Below, one piece after another: positions 27,062 to 36,399 of a stretch of 64,000 bases of DNA. Origin of the DNA: Thermoleophilaceae bacterium. Its GTDB lineage: Bacteria; Actinomycetota; Thermoleophilia; Solirubrobacterales; JACPNS01. The DNA lies in NCBI GenBank assembly GCA_016462645.1, contig JAEMSX010000014.1, positions 1 through 64,000 of the forward strand, read 5' to 3'. The notes beneath the pieces were generated by a model, which saw only the letters and a program-made list of their open reading frames with translations, was not told where the DNA came from and did not search any database. Both the position numbers and the translations under genes were made by a program. Positions within the stretch are counted from its first letter, which is position 1. Every line of letters begins with the position of its first letter.

Positions 27062-27319
27062 GACGCAAATATACCCGTTTGGAGTCAGATAAGCGGACTG
27101 AATTGCCGTTTAGAGTCGCTTTAGCAACGAGGATTGCCGTTTTGGGTCGAAGAGCAACGTTTTGTTGGGCCCCTTTATCGGTTGAGAAGGGGTCTGAGCC
27201 CGTTTTCCGGCTTCCCGACAGGCTTTGCGACGCCTTGGCAGGCCTGTCGGCGAACGCAAAATGTGCGCCGGGGTCAGACCCGTTGCACGTAAAAGCGGCG
27301 CAAACCCGCATAAAACCTA
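27062..27319. other. Non-coding element-end region before att copy 2
   Basis: No credible gene. Contains repeated short T-rich words (GCCGTTT, CGTTT), a CCCCTT/AAGGGG hairpin at 27170-27192 like that at 16059, and a GGCCTGTC/GACAGGC pair. Its last 17 nt (AACCCGCATAAAACCTA) are identical to the sequence between the integrase stop and the tRNA at 59439-59455, so this is an older element's integrase-side end. Confidence 0.6.
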
Positions 27320-27361
27320 AGCCCTCTTCTGGGCTCGAATCGGAGACCCCTTCCTTACCAT
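27320..27361 (-). repeat. tRNA-Thr 3'-half fragment, att copy 2
   Basis: Matches the tRNA-Thr(GGT) 3' part at 39 of 42 positions. The identity continues 17 nt further on the lower-coordinate side, into the element-end sequence found next to the integrase at 59439. The tRNA body is missing. Second displaced attachment core. Confidence 0.88.
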
Positions 27362-27484
27362 CGCGCTGAGGTGTCTAAATGGGTCTCTTTGAGTTTGGCG
27401 GAGGGCTTAGGTATGCGGTTTTTGTTTATCACGATTGTCTCGATGTGACTCGTTTTGAATGGTGATGTTCGCGTTTTGTTCGCC
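27362..27484. repeat. Element-end sequence L, copy 2
   Basis: A 123-nt segment following att copy 2, the same length as copy 1 (16303-16425) with most positions shared. It precedes the tail-end of the CHAT protease gene by 81 nt. No open frame of note. Confidence 0.8.
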
Positions 27485-27565
27485 GCGGGCGGACCCCTTC
27501 CATACGTTGGCGGGCCCGAACCTTGCGACCCACAACTCGCCGCGCCGAAGGCGAGGCTCTCATAT

Positions 27566-30500
27566 TTAAGCGGGGCGTGGTGGTGGAGATGTCCCGAACG
27601 AGGAGGTCTCATCCGAGAACTGAGTTGCCGGGTCACTGAGGGCCTCGGGGAGATACGGCGGTACGGTCGACACGCAGACCAGACCAAGGCAGGCGGCTGG
27701 CGTCGCGAGCGAATGATTCTCCAGGTACCCAAGCTGAGCAGCTCGCAAAGCCAACGCTGGGTGGGCACCACTTGTAACCGAAGCCATCACCGCTGGACAG
27801 GTTTCGACCGCACCCGGCTCCGTTATCTCGACCACGGAGGAAATCACGCTGTCCGCCCCGCCAAGCATGCACGAGATTGCAAGTCCAAGCGGCTCCTTTC
27901 CCGCGACATGCTCGACGCGACCAACGAGGCACGATGCGAAAACCACCAAGCTCGGCCACCGCTTCGTGAGCGCGGTCGCTGCGGAGAGTCCGGAACCGTC
28001 CCTGAACTCGATCCGTTGACGCAAGCCATCCTCGAGCCCGTGGGCGGTCAGATACGCCCCATCTGGCCGTTCGTCGCCAAGCTGGGACATAAATGCCTCA
28101 CTCGACAGGGCGGACACCCGGGTTACGTGCGATCCGAATGCGTCCCATTCAGGGCTGTCCTCGTCCACCGTTACGAGTACACGGCCGCTTCGTTTATCGC
28201 TTGGCGCACGCGAGGCTCCCACAAACTCGAAACCGGGAAGAAGCTGTATGGCCGCGCTCGCGCACAGCGGCTCTCCGCCGACGTGTAACGCTGCCCAAGG
28301 GATCATCGACAAGACGCCATCGGGGACGATCACGAGGGACTCCGGCTGCTCGCGAGAGGCGGCACTCAATGCTTCACGAAGACCAGGCGGGAGCAGTTGC
28401 ACTCCGAACGCTTCCCATTCTGCAACACAGGCCGAGATCGGAAGATGGATTAAATCGTCCGCGAACCCCTCACCAGCTGCCGTGCGCTCGAGGCGCGAGA
28501 TCATTGATTCATTCGGTGACACCTCGTCGACGCTTGTAGAACCGTCCGGGGCGATCCATACCCGCCAGCCACTCATGCGACGTGGCGGGAAGTAGTAAGC
28601 GAGGGTGTGATGACCACGCGGGGCTTGCGATTTCGGCGCAAAGGCCGGAGTCGGAAGGTACGCCTGGGCGAATCTCTTGGAAACCTCCTCGGTGAGTTCC
28701 ACTCGCAGTTCTCGCACATCCTTGTCGGTGCGATCGCCCGCTTCGATCAGTTCCGCGACCTCCCCCCACTCAGAGTCGAGCTGAATCTCGCCAGAGCGCA
28801 AAGACTCCGAAATCGCGCTTCTTCGCAATGACTCAACTATTCCTGCGGCAACCTCACCCGCGCGATCGTTACTCACGCGATCCGCGTGAACGAGCGCATC
28901 AAGCGCTAGCGCGTACATCTCATCGCCGGCGACGAGCATCGAGGACCTGCGCTCACTCACCCTCAGTTGACGCCGACGTCGTTCTACATCTGCTGCGCCC
29001 TTCTCTATTTCGCGGACGGCACGGGCGGTGTTGCCGAGATGCATAATCGCAACACCATGCAGGAGCTCTGCCTGCCCAGCGAATGCGTCGTCGCGTTCGC
29101 CCCCCAACATAGATCGGACCTGCTCGATCCGTGGAATCGCCTTGTCACGCTTCCGCTCAACGATCGCGAGCTGCGCCATAAGCAAGTTGCGTCGGATCTC
29201 AACGTCGTTTATCTGCTGCATGAAACGGTCTTCCGCAATCATTTCTGCGTCAGTCAGTACTTCATAAAGGTCGTCCAGATCCTCCAACCGGTCGGCGGCC
29301 AACTTTGAATACCCGAATCCAGCTAGCGCTGCGGACTGCAGAACCTCATCCTCAAGCGCGGCCGCGAGCCCCCGCACGGCGAGTAGCTGGAGCGGATTCT
29401 CGGATAGCAGCCGGACTGCGCGATCAGGCGCGCCGCTCTGCACGTAGACCTCGGCCAGGCAGCTGCGGGCGCGCACGGCAAGCGGTGAAGAACTGTCCAA
29501 TTTTGGGATTGTTTCGGTCAGAAGCCGCTCGCTCAACGGGTAGTCGCCAACCGACGCGGCCACCAATGCTTGCGCGACCGCTCCGGCGTCGGCGACATCG
29601 ATCTCCGGGAGCCGGTCAAGCATTGCTTCCGCGACACCCATCTGGCCACGATCGATGTATAAGAGCGCCGCGCGGCCGAGCGCCGCGCGCGCAATGATCT
29701 TTCGGCGACGGCCGCCCGCCGCCAAAGCGTCGTCCGCGATTCCGGTGAGCAGCTCTATGCCCATGGAAGTTCGACCCTCCTCGATCGCATCGTTCGCCGC
29801 ACGCCAACGCATTCGTTCGGATGGGGACGCCCATTTCGGAATTGGCCACGCGCGCCAGCGTCTACGGCCAACCATCAACTTCTTACTCGAGCTGCCGAGC
29901 ACTGCGTTGGCTACGGCCGCTATAGCACCCGCGACAGCGATCAGCTTCCAACTGCTCGGGCCGATCACCAGATACGTGGACACTCCTCCGACCATCGCGA
30001 GTAACCATGAGAAGGGTCGCTGCAGCAGTGAGAGAGCGAGTAGGGCTCCGCACACGACGAGCACGAGATTCGGTGGCAGAAAGGTGATGCCCAGTCGACC
30101 AGTGACTGAAATATCCAGAAGCACCGCGGCCAGCGCCGTAAGCGCCGCGCCCACGAACTTCAATGTGACGCCGTACGCAACGTCCAGAACCATCAACCGA
30201 CGCACGTGAGCGAACCCTGCGGCGCTGTTCAATGATTGGTCCCAGCGACCGAACAGCAAGCCGTCATAGATGGTCTTGACCGCCCGAAACACCTCCCTTG
30301 GCCTCACTTCGGCGACGGCGGCAGTCATCCAGGAGGCGGCGGCGTCTAGTGCCTCGTCATCATCGTGCTTGTCGAGCTTCTCGTACGCAAGTTTCGCCTC
30401 ATCGACACCATGTAATGGGAGACTCATGAACCGTGAAAAGGATGCGATCCGCGCTTCACGAACGCGCTCTTTTCCAGCGCCGATCCCGCCCTTCTTGGGC

Positions 30501-31783
30501 ACCGTTCTGCCCAGTCGCCATAGCACGTAAGTCGTCAGGACCGCGCGGGCAAACAGAATCGCGGAGGCTGCCCACGACACAGGCGCGACCAACGCCGCGA
30601 GCACGTATCCGAGGGCTGAGTATCGCACCGGTCGAAACAGTGCGATGGCGGCGACCGCCATCGCCTTCAGAGGGCTGGCACCAGTGACAATTAGAGTTGC
30701 GAGGACCGCCGCCGGACCGAGCACTGGTTTGACGAGAAGCCAAAGGATTCGGCTGTCGCGAGGCCAATCGTTCCATGCTCCCCAATCTCGAGTCGAACGC
30801 TCGCGCTTACGAGCGGCGCGCGTCGTCGGTATCGAAGTCAGCCTTTCTGGAGATTTCTTGACCGCATCGGCAGCCCATTTCAAGAACTCCCACGGAAGCT
30901 TGAGGACGACCCAAATGAAACCGATCACGTAGCTCGTCGTCAGCACCAATCGAAGCTTGATCGGTGACCAACTCGCCATTTCCTCTCGGGGTTCGTCTGC
31001 AGCAAAGGACCGTTCGAAGAGCTGAACAAGCTCCGTTCGTCGGACGACGTCGCCGCCAGCTGGCGTTTTGATGAATACGAGGAGTGCGTTTAGCACTTGA
31101 GGGTCAGACGCATGGAGAATCGCTTCGTACAGTTCACTATGGGGCCCAGACCATTCGGACGCGGCCGAGAGCGGTATGAGTGTTGCCGCGGTCCCGAGAA
31201 CGTCGCTGTCGAGCTTTCGATTCAGCTGCGCCGCGAGAACCACAGCCAGACTTATCGACTCTGCCGCGTACTGAGTGATCTGTCCGATTTCGGAATCAAC
31301 TACCGGTCCATCAAAGGCGTCCTGGCCGGGATGCCCCCCTAGCTTTCCCGACCATCGGCCGGAGTCGTTTGCGGCAATCTCGAGAAGCACAACCGAGGTG
31401 ATCAATGCGCCCTGGGCTTGTTCCCGAATTTTGTTAAGCAGAGGGTGTGGAAGCTCGCCTACGGCGTCTGCCACTTCGCTCGGGCACTTGGGCCGAGACG
31501 TTCGCACGATCTCGTCCAGAAGTGGAATGCGGAACGCCACGACCAGGGCGATCGATAGCCCAACTAGCCAGAACTCGCCGAAGATTGCGCAAGCGAACAT
31601 GACGGCGAACGAGTACCGGATCCCTAGGTAGTCGGCGATCAGGATCCCGGCTGCCAGAGCCGCAGCAGTCCAGTCCCCATGGATCAGCGCCAGGGCAAGC
31701 AGGATGATGATCACCGTGTAGAGGACGAGCGCAAGATGCCCTGCTACTCGACGTAGCCGCAATCCACCTTTTTCGGATCCCAA
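27566..31783 (-). CDS. Giant multi-TM, TPR-like protein with C-terminal CHAT caspase-like protease
   Basis: 1405 residues. The N-terminus has hydrophobic hairpins (about 12-85), with further TM clusters near 280-310, 355-425 and 540-625. A helical repeat region of TPR character spans about 660-960. The C-terminal CHAT domain (about 1140-1380) has VIVPDGVLSMIPWAAL, the catalytic His in LTAHG (about 1248) and Cys in FASCLVG (about 1285), so the protease looks intact. CHAT proteases act in programmed cell death and phage defence. Last gene of a five-gene operon, 4 nt after the Clp-N-like gene; TTG start. A membrane-seated effector protease is the likely role. Confidence 0.85.
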   Translation of the reverse strand: MGSEKGGLRLRRVAGHLALVLYTVIIILLALALIHGDWTAAALAAGILIADYLGIRYSFAVMFACAIFGEFWLVGLSIALVVAFRIPLLDEIVRTSRPKCPSEVADAVGELPHPLLNKIREQAQGALITSVVLLEIAANDSGRWSGKLGGHPGQDAFDGPVVDSEIGQITQYAAESISLAVVLAAQLNRKLDSDVLGTAATLIPLSAASEWSGPHSELYEAILHASDPQVLNALLVFIKTPAGGDVVRRTELVQLFERSFAADEPREEMASWSPIKLRLVLTTSYVIGFIWVVLKLPWEFLKWAADAVKKSPERLTSIPTTRAARKRERSTRDWGAWNDWPRDSRILWLLVKPVLGPAAVLATLIVTGASPLKAMAVAAIALFRPVRYSALGYVLAALVAPVSWAASAILFARAVLTTYVLWRLGRTVPKKGGIGAGKERVREARIASFSRFMSLPLHGVDEAKLAYEKLDKHDDDEALDAAASWMTAAVAEVRPREVFRAVKTIYDGLLFGRWDQSLNSAAGFAHVRRLMVLDVAYGVTLKFVGAALTALAAVLLDISVTGRLGITFLPPNLVLVVCGALLALSLLQRPFSWLLAMVGGVSTYLVIGPSSWKLIAVAGAIAAVANAVLGSSSKKLMVGRRRWRAWPIPKWASPSERMRWRAANDAIEEGRTSMGIELLTGIADDALAAGGRRRKIIARAALGRAALLYIDRGQMGVAEAMLDRLPEIDVADAGAVAQALVAASVGDYPLSERLLTETIPKLDSSSPLAVRARSCLAEVYVQSGAPDRAVRLLSENPLQLLAVRGLAAALEDEVLQSAALAGFGYSKLAADRLEDLDDLYEVLTDAEMIAEDRFMQQINDVEIRRNLLMAQLAIVERKRDKAIPRIEQVRSMLGGERDDAFAGQAELLHGVAIMHLGNTARAVREIEKGAADVERRRRQLRVSERRSSMLVAGDEMYALALDALVHADRVSNDRAGEVAAGIVESLRRSAISESLRSGEIQLDSEWGEVAELIEAGDRTDKDVRELRVELTEEVSKRFAQAYLPTPAFAPKSQAPRGHHTLAYYFPPRRMSGWRVWIAPDGSTSVDEVSPNESMISRLERTAAGEGFADDLIHLPISACVAEWEAFGVQLLPPGLREALSAASREQPESLVIVPDGVLSMIPWAALHVGGEPLCASAAIQLLPGFEFVGASRAPSDKRSGRVLVTVDEDSPEWDAFGSHVTRVSALSSEAFMSQLGDERPDGAYLTAHGLEDGLRQRIEFRDGSGLSAATALTKRWPSLVVFASCLVGRVEHVAGKEPLGLAISCMLGGADSVISSVVEITEPGAVETCPAVMASVTSGAHPALALRAAQLGYLENHSLATPAACLGLVCVSTVPPYLPEALSDPATQFSDETSSFGTSPPPRPA

Positions 31784-31787
31784 CGCT

Positions 31788-33200
31788 TCAACCGTCCGAT
31801 CGTCGAGAAGCTGAACGGAAGGTCTTTCTGAACATTTGCAGACGGGTGCGACGGCGACGTGATCGATCAGTCAGGAACCGTTGCGAAACGCGACGTTGTT
31901 CAGCGCCGTTCAGCTTTACCCCGGTTCGAGCAAGTCTCACGCGAATCTCGACGTGCTGTTGCCAAAAACTGATCCCAGCTGAGATCGCCTGCGCGAGACC
32001 GGCAACTGGGTTAACCACAAAAGTGAATAGGCCTGCATAGATCAATCCGATCCGAGGCCCGCTACCTGGGTAGCCGGTCCAGATCAGATAGACGAGCGGA
32101 ACCTTCCACCAGTCCCCGGTATCGATCGCGTCTAACACGATCAGCATTGTCACGACTGCACCCGAAATGCCGGCGAGGACCGTTGTCGCGTACTCCGCGT
32201 TTGCTACCTCTGGCTTGCCTTCGCGTCGAGATGGCCACTCAGCAGATTGAGCAGCGACCTCGTTGTTTGTCAGTGCGAGCCTTCGAAACAGCTCGCGAAC
32301 CCGAGGGGAATCAAGCAACGCGACGCCCGTAATGATTTCCGCTGCAAGCAGGTCAGTATCGAATCGTCGGCGAGACCGCACGATCGCATCGGCGGCAGGT
32401 AGGTCTTCGAAGTGATCCAAAGCCGGCTGCAGCATCCGTATGGAGTCCGGATCAAGCAGCATCGAGTCGAAGAGTTCCCGCAGCTCCGACTCCTGATTCA
32501 GCTCGAGCGATGCCACGAGTAACGCGATCGAAGTTGGATCCGTCGTCCCGTCGATCGATTGAGCACGGGCCATCACCGCTGCCACAAAGTCCGCCTGAAT
32601 GCGAGTAGTTGGTGCTTCGGACTTGATGCCGACAGCAGCGTTGGACTGAGCAAGCTTGTCAGCTGTGTCAAGAAGCGTCCGCGTCAACTTGACCCGCCGA
32701 CTTCGAGCACTCTTCGCAGCATCCAGCAGGTCGAGGTTCTCGAGCGTGGCATCGAGCGTGCAGTCGTGAATCAGCTCAAGTAGATCTGCGTGATCAACTC
32801 GTTTGTCGGCAAGCAGCGCTCGTGCCGCGCCTGAATCCGCTGACGCGACTAAACCGAGAGCAAGGGCTCCCGTGGGTATCGGCGACAACCCGTACTCGCG
32901 GGAGATTTCCGCAGCGATCGCCATCGCGCGCGTTGCCTCAACGGTCAATGGCACCCCATTCCACGAGCCGCCCTCTTCGTAGTTTGCGTCGGGATAGTCG
33001 GCGCACTCGTCGCGAATCACGAAGGTTGACTTCAGCTGGACTTCATCCCAGACGGACCTCTTCTCTGTGTCCAAAAGGCCGAAGAGCAGATCGATCGTCC
33101 CGATGCGTCGACCCTCAACAGTTTCCGTCGCGGCCTGAATCGCGTCCTGCGTAGCGATGGATAGCTCCACACTTTCAAATGGGTTCTTGGTCGCCGTCAT
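31788..33200 (-). CDS. Clp-N-like domain protein with C-terminal TM helices
   Basis: 470 residues. The N-terminal ~140 residues look like a ClpA/ClpC N-terminal double repeat (ATQDAIQAATETVEGRRIGTIDLL, then LTVEATRAMAIAAEISREYG). A helical middle follows, then two or three hydrophobic helices near 345-425 and a basic tail rich in Arg. There is no AAA+ domain. Such a domain could present substrates or bind the neighbouring protease. Strong ribosome site (GAGGAGG) and a 4-nt gap to the CHAT gene, so stoichiometric co-expression is expected. Fold assignment is by pattern only. Confidence 0.65.
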   Translation of the reverse strand: MTATKNPFESVELSIATQDAIQAATETVEGRRIGTIDLLFGLLDTEKRSVWDEVQLKSTFVIRDECADYPDANYEEGGSWNGVPLTVEATRAMAIAAEISREYGLSPIPTGALALGLVASADSGAARALLADKRVDHADLLELIHDCTLDATLENLDLLDAAKSARSRRVKLTRTLLDTADKLAQSNAAVGIKSEAPTTRIQADFVAAVMARAQSIDGTTDPTSIALLVASLELNQESELRELFDSMLLDPDSIRMLQPALDHFEDLPAADAIVRSRRRFDTDLLAAEIITGVALLDSPRVRELFRRLALTNNEVAAQSAEWPSRREGKPEVANAEYATTVLAGISGAVVTMLIVLDAIDTGDWWKVPLVYLIWTGYPGSGPRIGLIYAGLFTFVVNPVAGLAQAISAGISFWQQHVEIRVRLARTGVKLNGAEQRRVSQRFLTDRSRRRRTRLQMFRKTFRSASRRSDG

Positions 33201-33225
33201 CTAGATCCTCCTCGCATCCGAGCTT

Positions 33226-35598
33226 CTAACCGCTCTGCGGTGTTTCGCGGGACGATCGATCGGCTGATGCGGCATCAATTTTCCCACGGGAGCTGAGGAG
33301 CTCTTGCAGTCCCTCCTCAGCCTCGGGGCACCCGAGCTCGATTGCTCTGCGATACAGCGCCTCGGCCTCACCGAACTCCCCCCTTTCCGTCAGCACGTCC
33401 GCGAGGTTGTTCATGCAGTACCTCCCACCGAACTCGATGCCTTGGCGATACACATCGATTGCGGCATCCATTTCGCCACGCTCCTGAAGCAGGAACCCCA
33501 GGTTGGTCGCGGCGCGTGCGTCTCCAAATGCGACGGCACGTCGGAACGCCCGGAACGCATCCTCGTCAGGGGCCTCAAGCTTGACAAGTAGGCGCCCGAG
33601 TGCCCCGTGAGATCCCGTGACGTCGCGATCGGCGGCATCGCAAAGCAACTCCAACGCCGCGGAGACCTCGTCGAGATCGAGAAGCAGATCGTGGAGTTCA
33701 AGCGTCGCCCCGCCGTCCCCCAGATCGACCGCTCGTTCGAGCGCAGCCCTGGCGCGGGCTGGTTCACCTTCACGAATCAGGACCATCGCCAGACCACGCA
33801 ACCCGTTCGGATTTTCAGATGCCGCGCTCTCGTTGAACCAGTGCTTTGCGTCTTCGGTTTGTCCTTGCCGCGCCGCTAGTACTCCGAGGCGCACAACGGC
33901 TTGCTTACTGCCCCGACGCGCCGCCTCAGAAAGCAATACTCGAGCCCGTTCGATGGTGTTCGAATCCTCAGTGCGCTCACCCTCATCCGCGAGCTCTGCT
34001 CCAAAGTCGTACTGCAAGCCCACGGGGGGATCGGACGGCGAAGAGCCAGCAACGCCCTCCAAACCAGCAAGCAACTGGGTGTAGAACCAAGCTCGATCGC
34101 CATGCGGCGTCCCATAAGTCTCGAACCCTCGCGATATTTGAGCGCGCGAGAGCCCGGCGCTAGCTGCCTTCTTCAGAAGTGCGATCGCCAACTGGTCGGC
34201 TTTTGGGCCGCCGTCGTTCCGCGCTCGCAGCGCGCGATCGAAATATGCCGGGGCGTAATCCTCGTTTGAGGCTCGCAGAAGTAGCGCATCCACCTCGCCG
34301 TCACGGGGGCCATCCTTTAGAAGACGCGCGAGCCAAACGGTGGCAACCTTCTCGTCGCCACACTCGATCGCATGCTCGAGATGCTGAACAGCACGCTCGT
34401 CTCGTGAACGGGAGGTGTCGATGGCAGCGAGTTCGTGAAGGCAATCAATCCGTTCAACCCCGTGCGATACCGCGGATTTCAACACCTCGTATCTGTCGTC
34501 CTGGCGAGTCCCTTCTTCGCGCAGAAGTCGCGCCAACGCCGGCAGGTGATGCAGTTCGCCCGCATTCACTCTCTCCCGGTAGACCTGCTCGGCCTCATTC
34601 CATTTTCGCTGCGAAGTAAACATTCGCACTTCAGCTTTCACGACACCATCAGGCGTTCTCGCGTCAACAGAATGAGCTAGCGCCTCCGCTTCTTCATATC
34701 GCTCCGCGTTCACGAGAATGTCAATGAGTCCGCTGAGCACAGAATCGTGGAACTCGTCTGACCCGCAAGGATGCTCATCGCCGAGCTGCCGAGCTGTCTC
34801 CAAAGACCGGCGGAGCATCCAAACTCCCGTCTCCCGCTCAATGACACCCTGGCGTGCGACGGCATCCAGAACGTCCCATGTGATTCGGAGTTCAAGTGCT
34901 CGGTCGACTAGATGGCCTGCCTCGTCGACTCGGTCCAGCTCGTACATGTGGAGCGCACAGGCAAGTTCTGCTGCTGGCGCGGGACCATGTCCGCGATCGA
35001 GTGCCAAGAGATAGAGGTCCTCGAGCTCGTCGGTCTCGCCCCGCGCCCAGAGCCGCCGCGCCAGATAGGCGGGTGCAGATGGGGATCCCTTTCTAGTCGC
35101 GCGGCGAAAGAGTCCGTCAACTTCGTCGTCGCGCGGGCCGTCCTGCAAGAGCTGTGCGAGCTCCAAGCCCGCGCGCTCCTCACCTAGGCGGAGTGCGTCC
35201 TCAAAGCACGAAATCGCTTCGTCCCGTTGGTCCAGTCGAAGGGAGACATTCCCCAGGTTCAAATACGCAAGTGCAACACTATGACCCTCGTTGATCGCGG
35301 TGCGGTACCAAAGCTTGCTTTCCTCATCCCGGTCATCCTGCGCACCGATCGCATAACCCACTCGCTCCAAGTAGCGCCGGTCTCCCGCGACCACCCTCTT
35401 TCGGTAGAGCTCCTCCAGATCTGCCCATCGCCCCTGTTTCTGAAGAATGTCGGCCAAGGCTGAGAGTGCCTCGTCGTCGTTTCCTTCCGCGCAAATTGAG
35501 CGCAGCATCTCTTCGGCTTGATCCACATACTCCGGCGTGGCCGCAAGGCTCAACGCCCTTTGCATGTCTGAACGCGATTTTCTGCGCCCCGGAATCAT
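33226..35598 (-). CDS. TPR/Sel1-repeat protein
   Basis: 790 residues made almost entirely of 34-36-residue helical repeats (for example LGRLLVKLEAPDEDAFRAFRRAV, TNLGFLLQERGEMDAAIDVYRQGIE, LYRRAIELGCPEAEEGL), in the Sel1/TPR style. No signal peptide, so cytosolic. Likely a scaffold or sensor linking the NTase-like protein to the membrane protease, as TPR proteins do in other CHAT systems; that role is inferred from operon position. 25 nt before the Clp-N-like gene. Confidence 0.8.
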   Translation of the reverse strand: MIPGRRKSRSDMQRALSLAATPEYVDQAEEMLRSICAEGNDDEALSALADILQKQGRWADLEELYRKRVVAGDRRYLERVGYAIGAQDDRDEESKLWYRTAINEGHSVALAYLNLGNVSLRLDQRDEAISCFEDALRLGEERAGLELAQLLQDGPRDDEVDGLFRRATRKGSPSAPAYLARRLWARGETDELEDLYLLALDRGHGPAPAAELACALHMYELDRVDEAGHLVDRALELRITWDVLDAVARQGVIERETGVWMLRRSLETARQLGDEHPCGSDEFHDSVLSGLIDILVNAERYEEAEALAHSVDARTPDGVVKAEVRMFTSQRKWNEAEQVYRERVNAGELHHLPALARLLREEGTRQDDRYEVLKSAVSHGVERIDCLHELAAIDTSRSRDERAVQHLEHAIECGDEKVATVWLARLLKDGPRDGEVDALLLRASNEDYAPAYFDRALRARNDGGPKADQLAIALLKKAASAGLSRAQISRGFETYGTPHGDRAWFYTQLLAGLEGVAGSSPSDPPVGLQYDFGAELADEGERTEDSNTIERARVLLSEAARRGSKQAVVRLGVLAARQGQTEDAKHWFNESAASENPNGLRGLAMVLIREGEPARARAALERAVDLGDGGATLELHDLLLDLDEVSAALELLCDAADRDVTGSHGALGRLLVKLEAPDEDAFRAFRRAVAFGDARAATNLGFLLQERGEMDAAIDVYRQGIEFGGRYCMNNLADVLTERGEFGEAEALYRRAIELGCPEAEEGLQELLSSRGKIDAASADRSSRETPQSG

Positions 35599-35655
35599 GA
35601 CGCCCGACGAAGCTCTCTAGGAACTGCGTGGCCGCCGATTTCGCGTCGTCTCGGC

Positions 35656-36399
35656 CTAGCCATGAGACATAATCGCGATGTGTACTTCGACTGGTGGCGA
35701 ACCGTAGGCCCATGGAAACTCGGCGCGAAACTGACCACTCGGCTCGTCGAAGTTCGCCGTCGCGGAGATCACGGATCCGTCGGGATCGGTTGCGTAGATC
35801 AAGACCTGCGCGCGGGGTACGTCAACCCGGATATTCGATAGCCATATCGAGAACTTTCGACCGTCAAACATCGCGTAGGTCTCAAACCTTGGACCGAGCC
35901 GTTCCCCCATCGAGCGAGGAATTTGCAGAGCCATCGGAATGGCCTTGGCGGGACCGCGCGAACTGAGTGTCCCGACGGGCGCCACGCGGGCTCGAATTGA
36001 GAAGACGGCCTCATCCAGCATCCTCGACAGGTCAGACTGGTCCGTTCCGGACGGTCGACGGAGGAACCCCCGCCGTGCTGCCAGTTGCGCCTCGGCAGGT
36101 TGAGCCGGGATGCCCGAGATTGCCTCGCGCACTTCATTCTTCAACGCTGACGATCGCGCATACTCGGCGCCGTTGAAACGAACTAGTTCGACTTGAGGCC
36201 CGTGCAGTGACGTCCGCACCATTCGCAACAAGACGTCTGGATCACCGTCGATGAACCGGTGAGCGATCGTGTACGCGTGCGGCGTGTTCACTCCGTGAAA
36301 GGAGATTCCAAGAGACTCGGAGAGCGCTTCGCGCGCTCGATCGTCGAGTTTCGGTGCGACTTCTACGCTCCAATCGACGCATGGAGAATGGAAAGTCAC
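35656..36399 (-). CDS. Unknown protein of CHAT operon, beta-rich C-terminus
   Basis: 247 residues from a GTG overlapping the previous stop (GTGA). The N-terminal half is mixed (SFHGVNTPHAYTIAHRFIDGDPDVLLRMVR). The C-terminal half alternates short strands (YAMFDGRKFSIWLSNIRVDVPRAQVLIYATDPDG) suggesting a beta-sandwich. No motif of an enzyme recognised. Tight coupling to the NTase-like gene suggests a complex partner or regulator. Confidence 0.6.
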   Translation of the reverse strand: MTFHSPCVDWSVEVAPKLDDRAREALSESLGISFHGVNTPHAYTIAHRFIDGDPDVLLRMVRTSLHGPQVELVRFNGAEYARSSALKNEVREAISGIPAQPAEAQLAARRGFLRRPSGTDQSDLSRMLDEAVFSIRARVAPVGTLSSRGPAKAIPMALQIPRSMGERLGPRFETYAMFDGRKFSIWLSNIRVDVPRAQVLIYATDPDGSVISATANFDEPSGQFRAEFPWAYGSPPVEVHIAIMSHG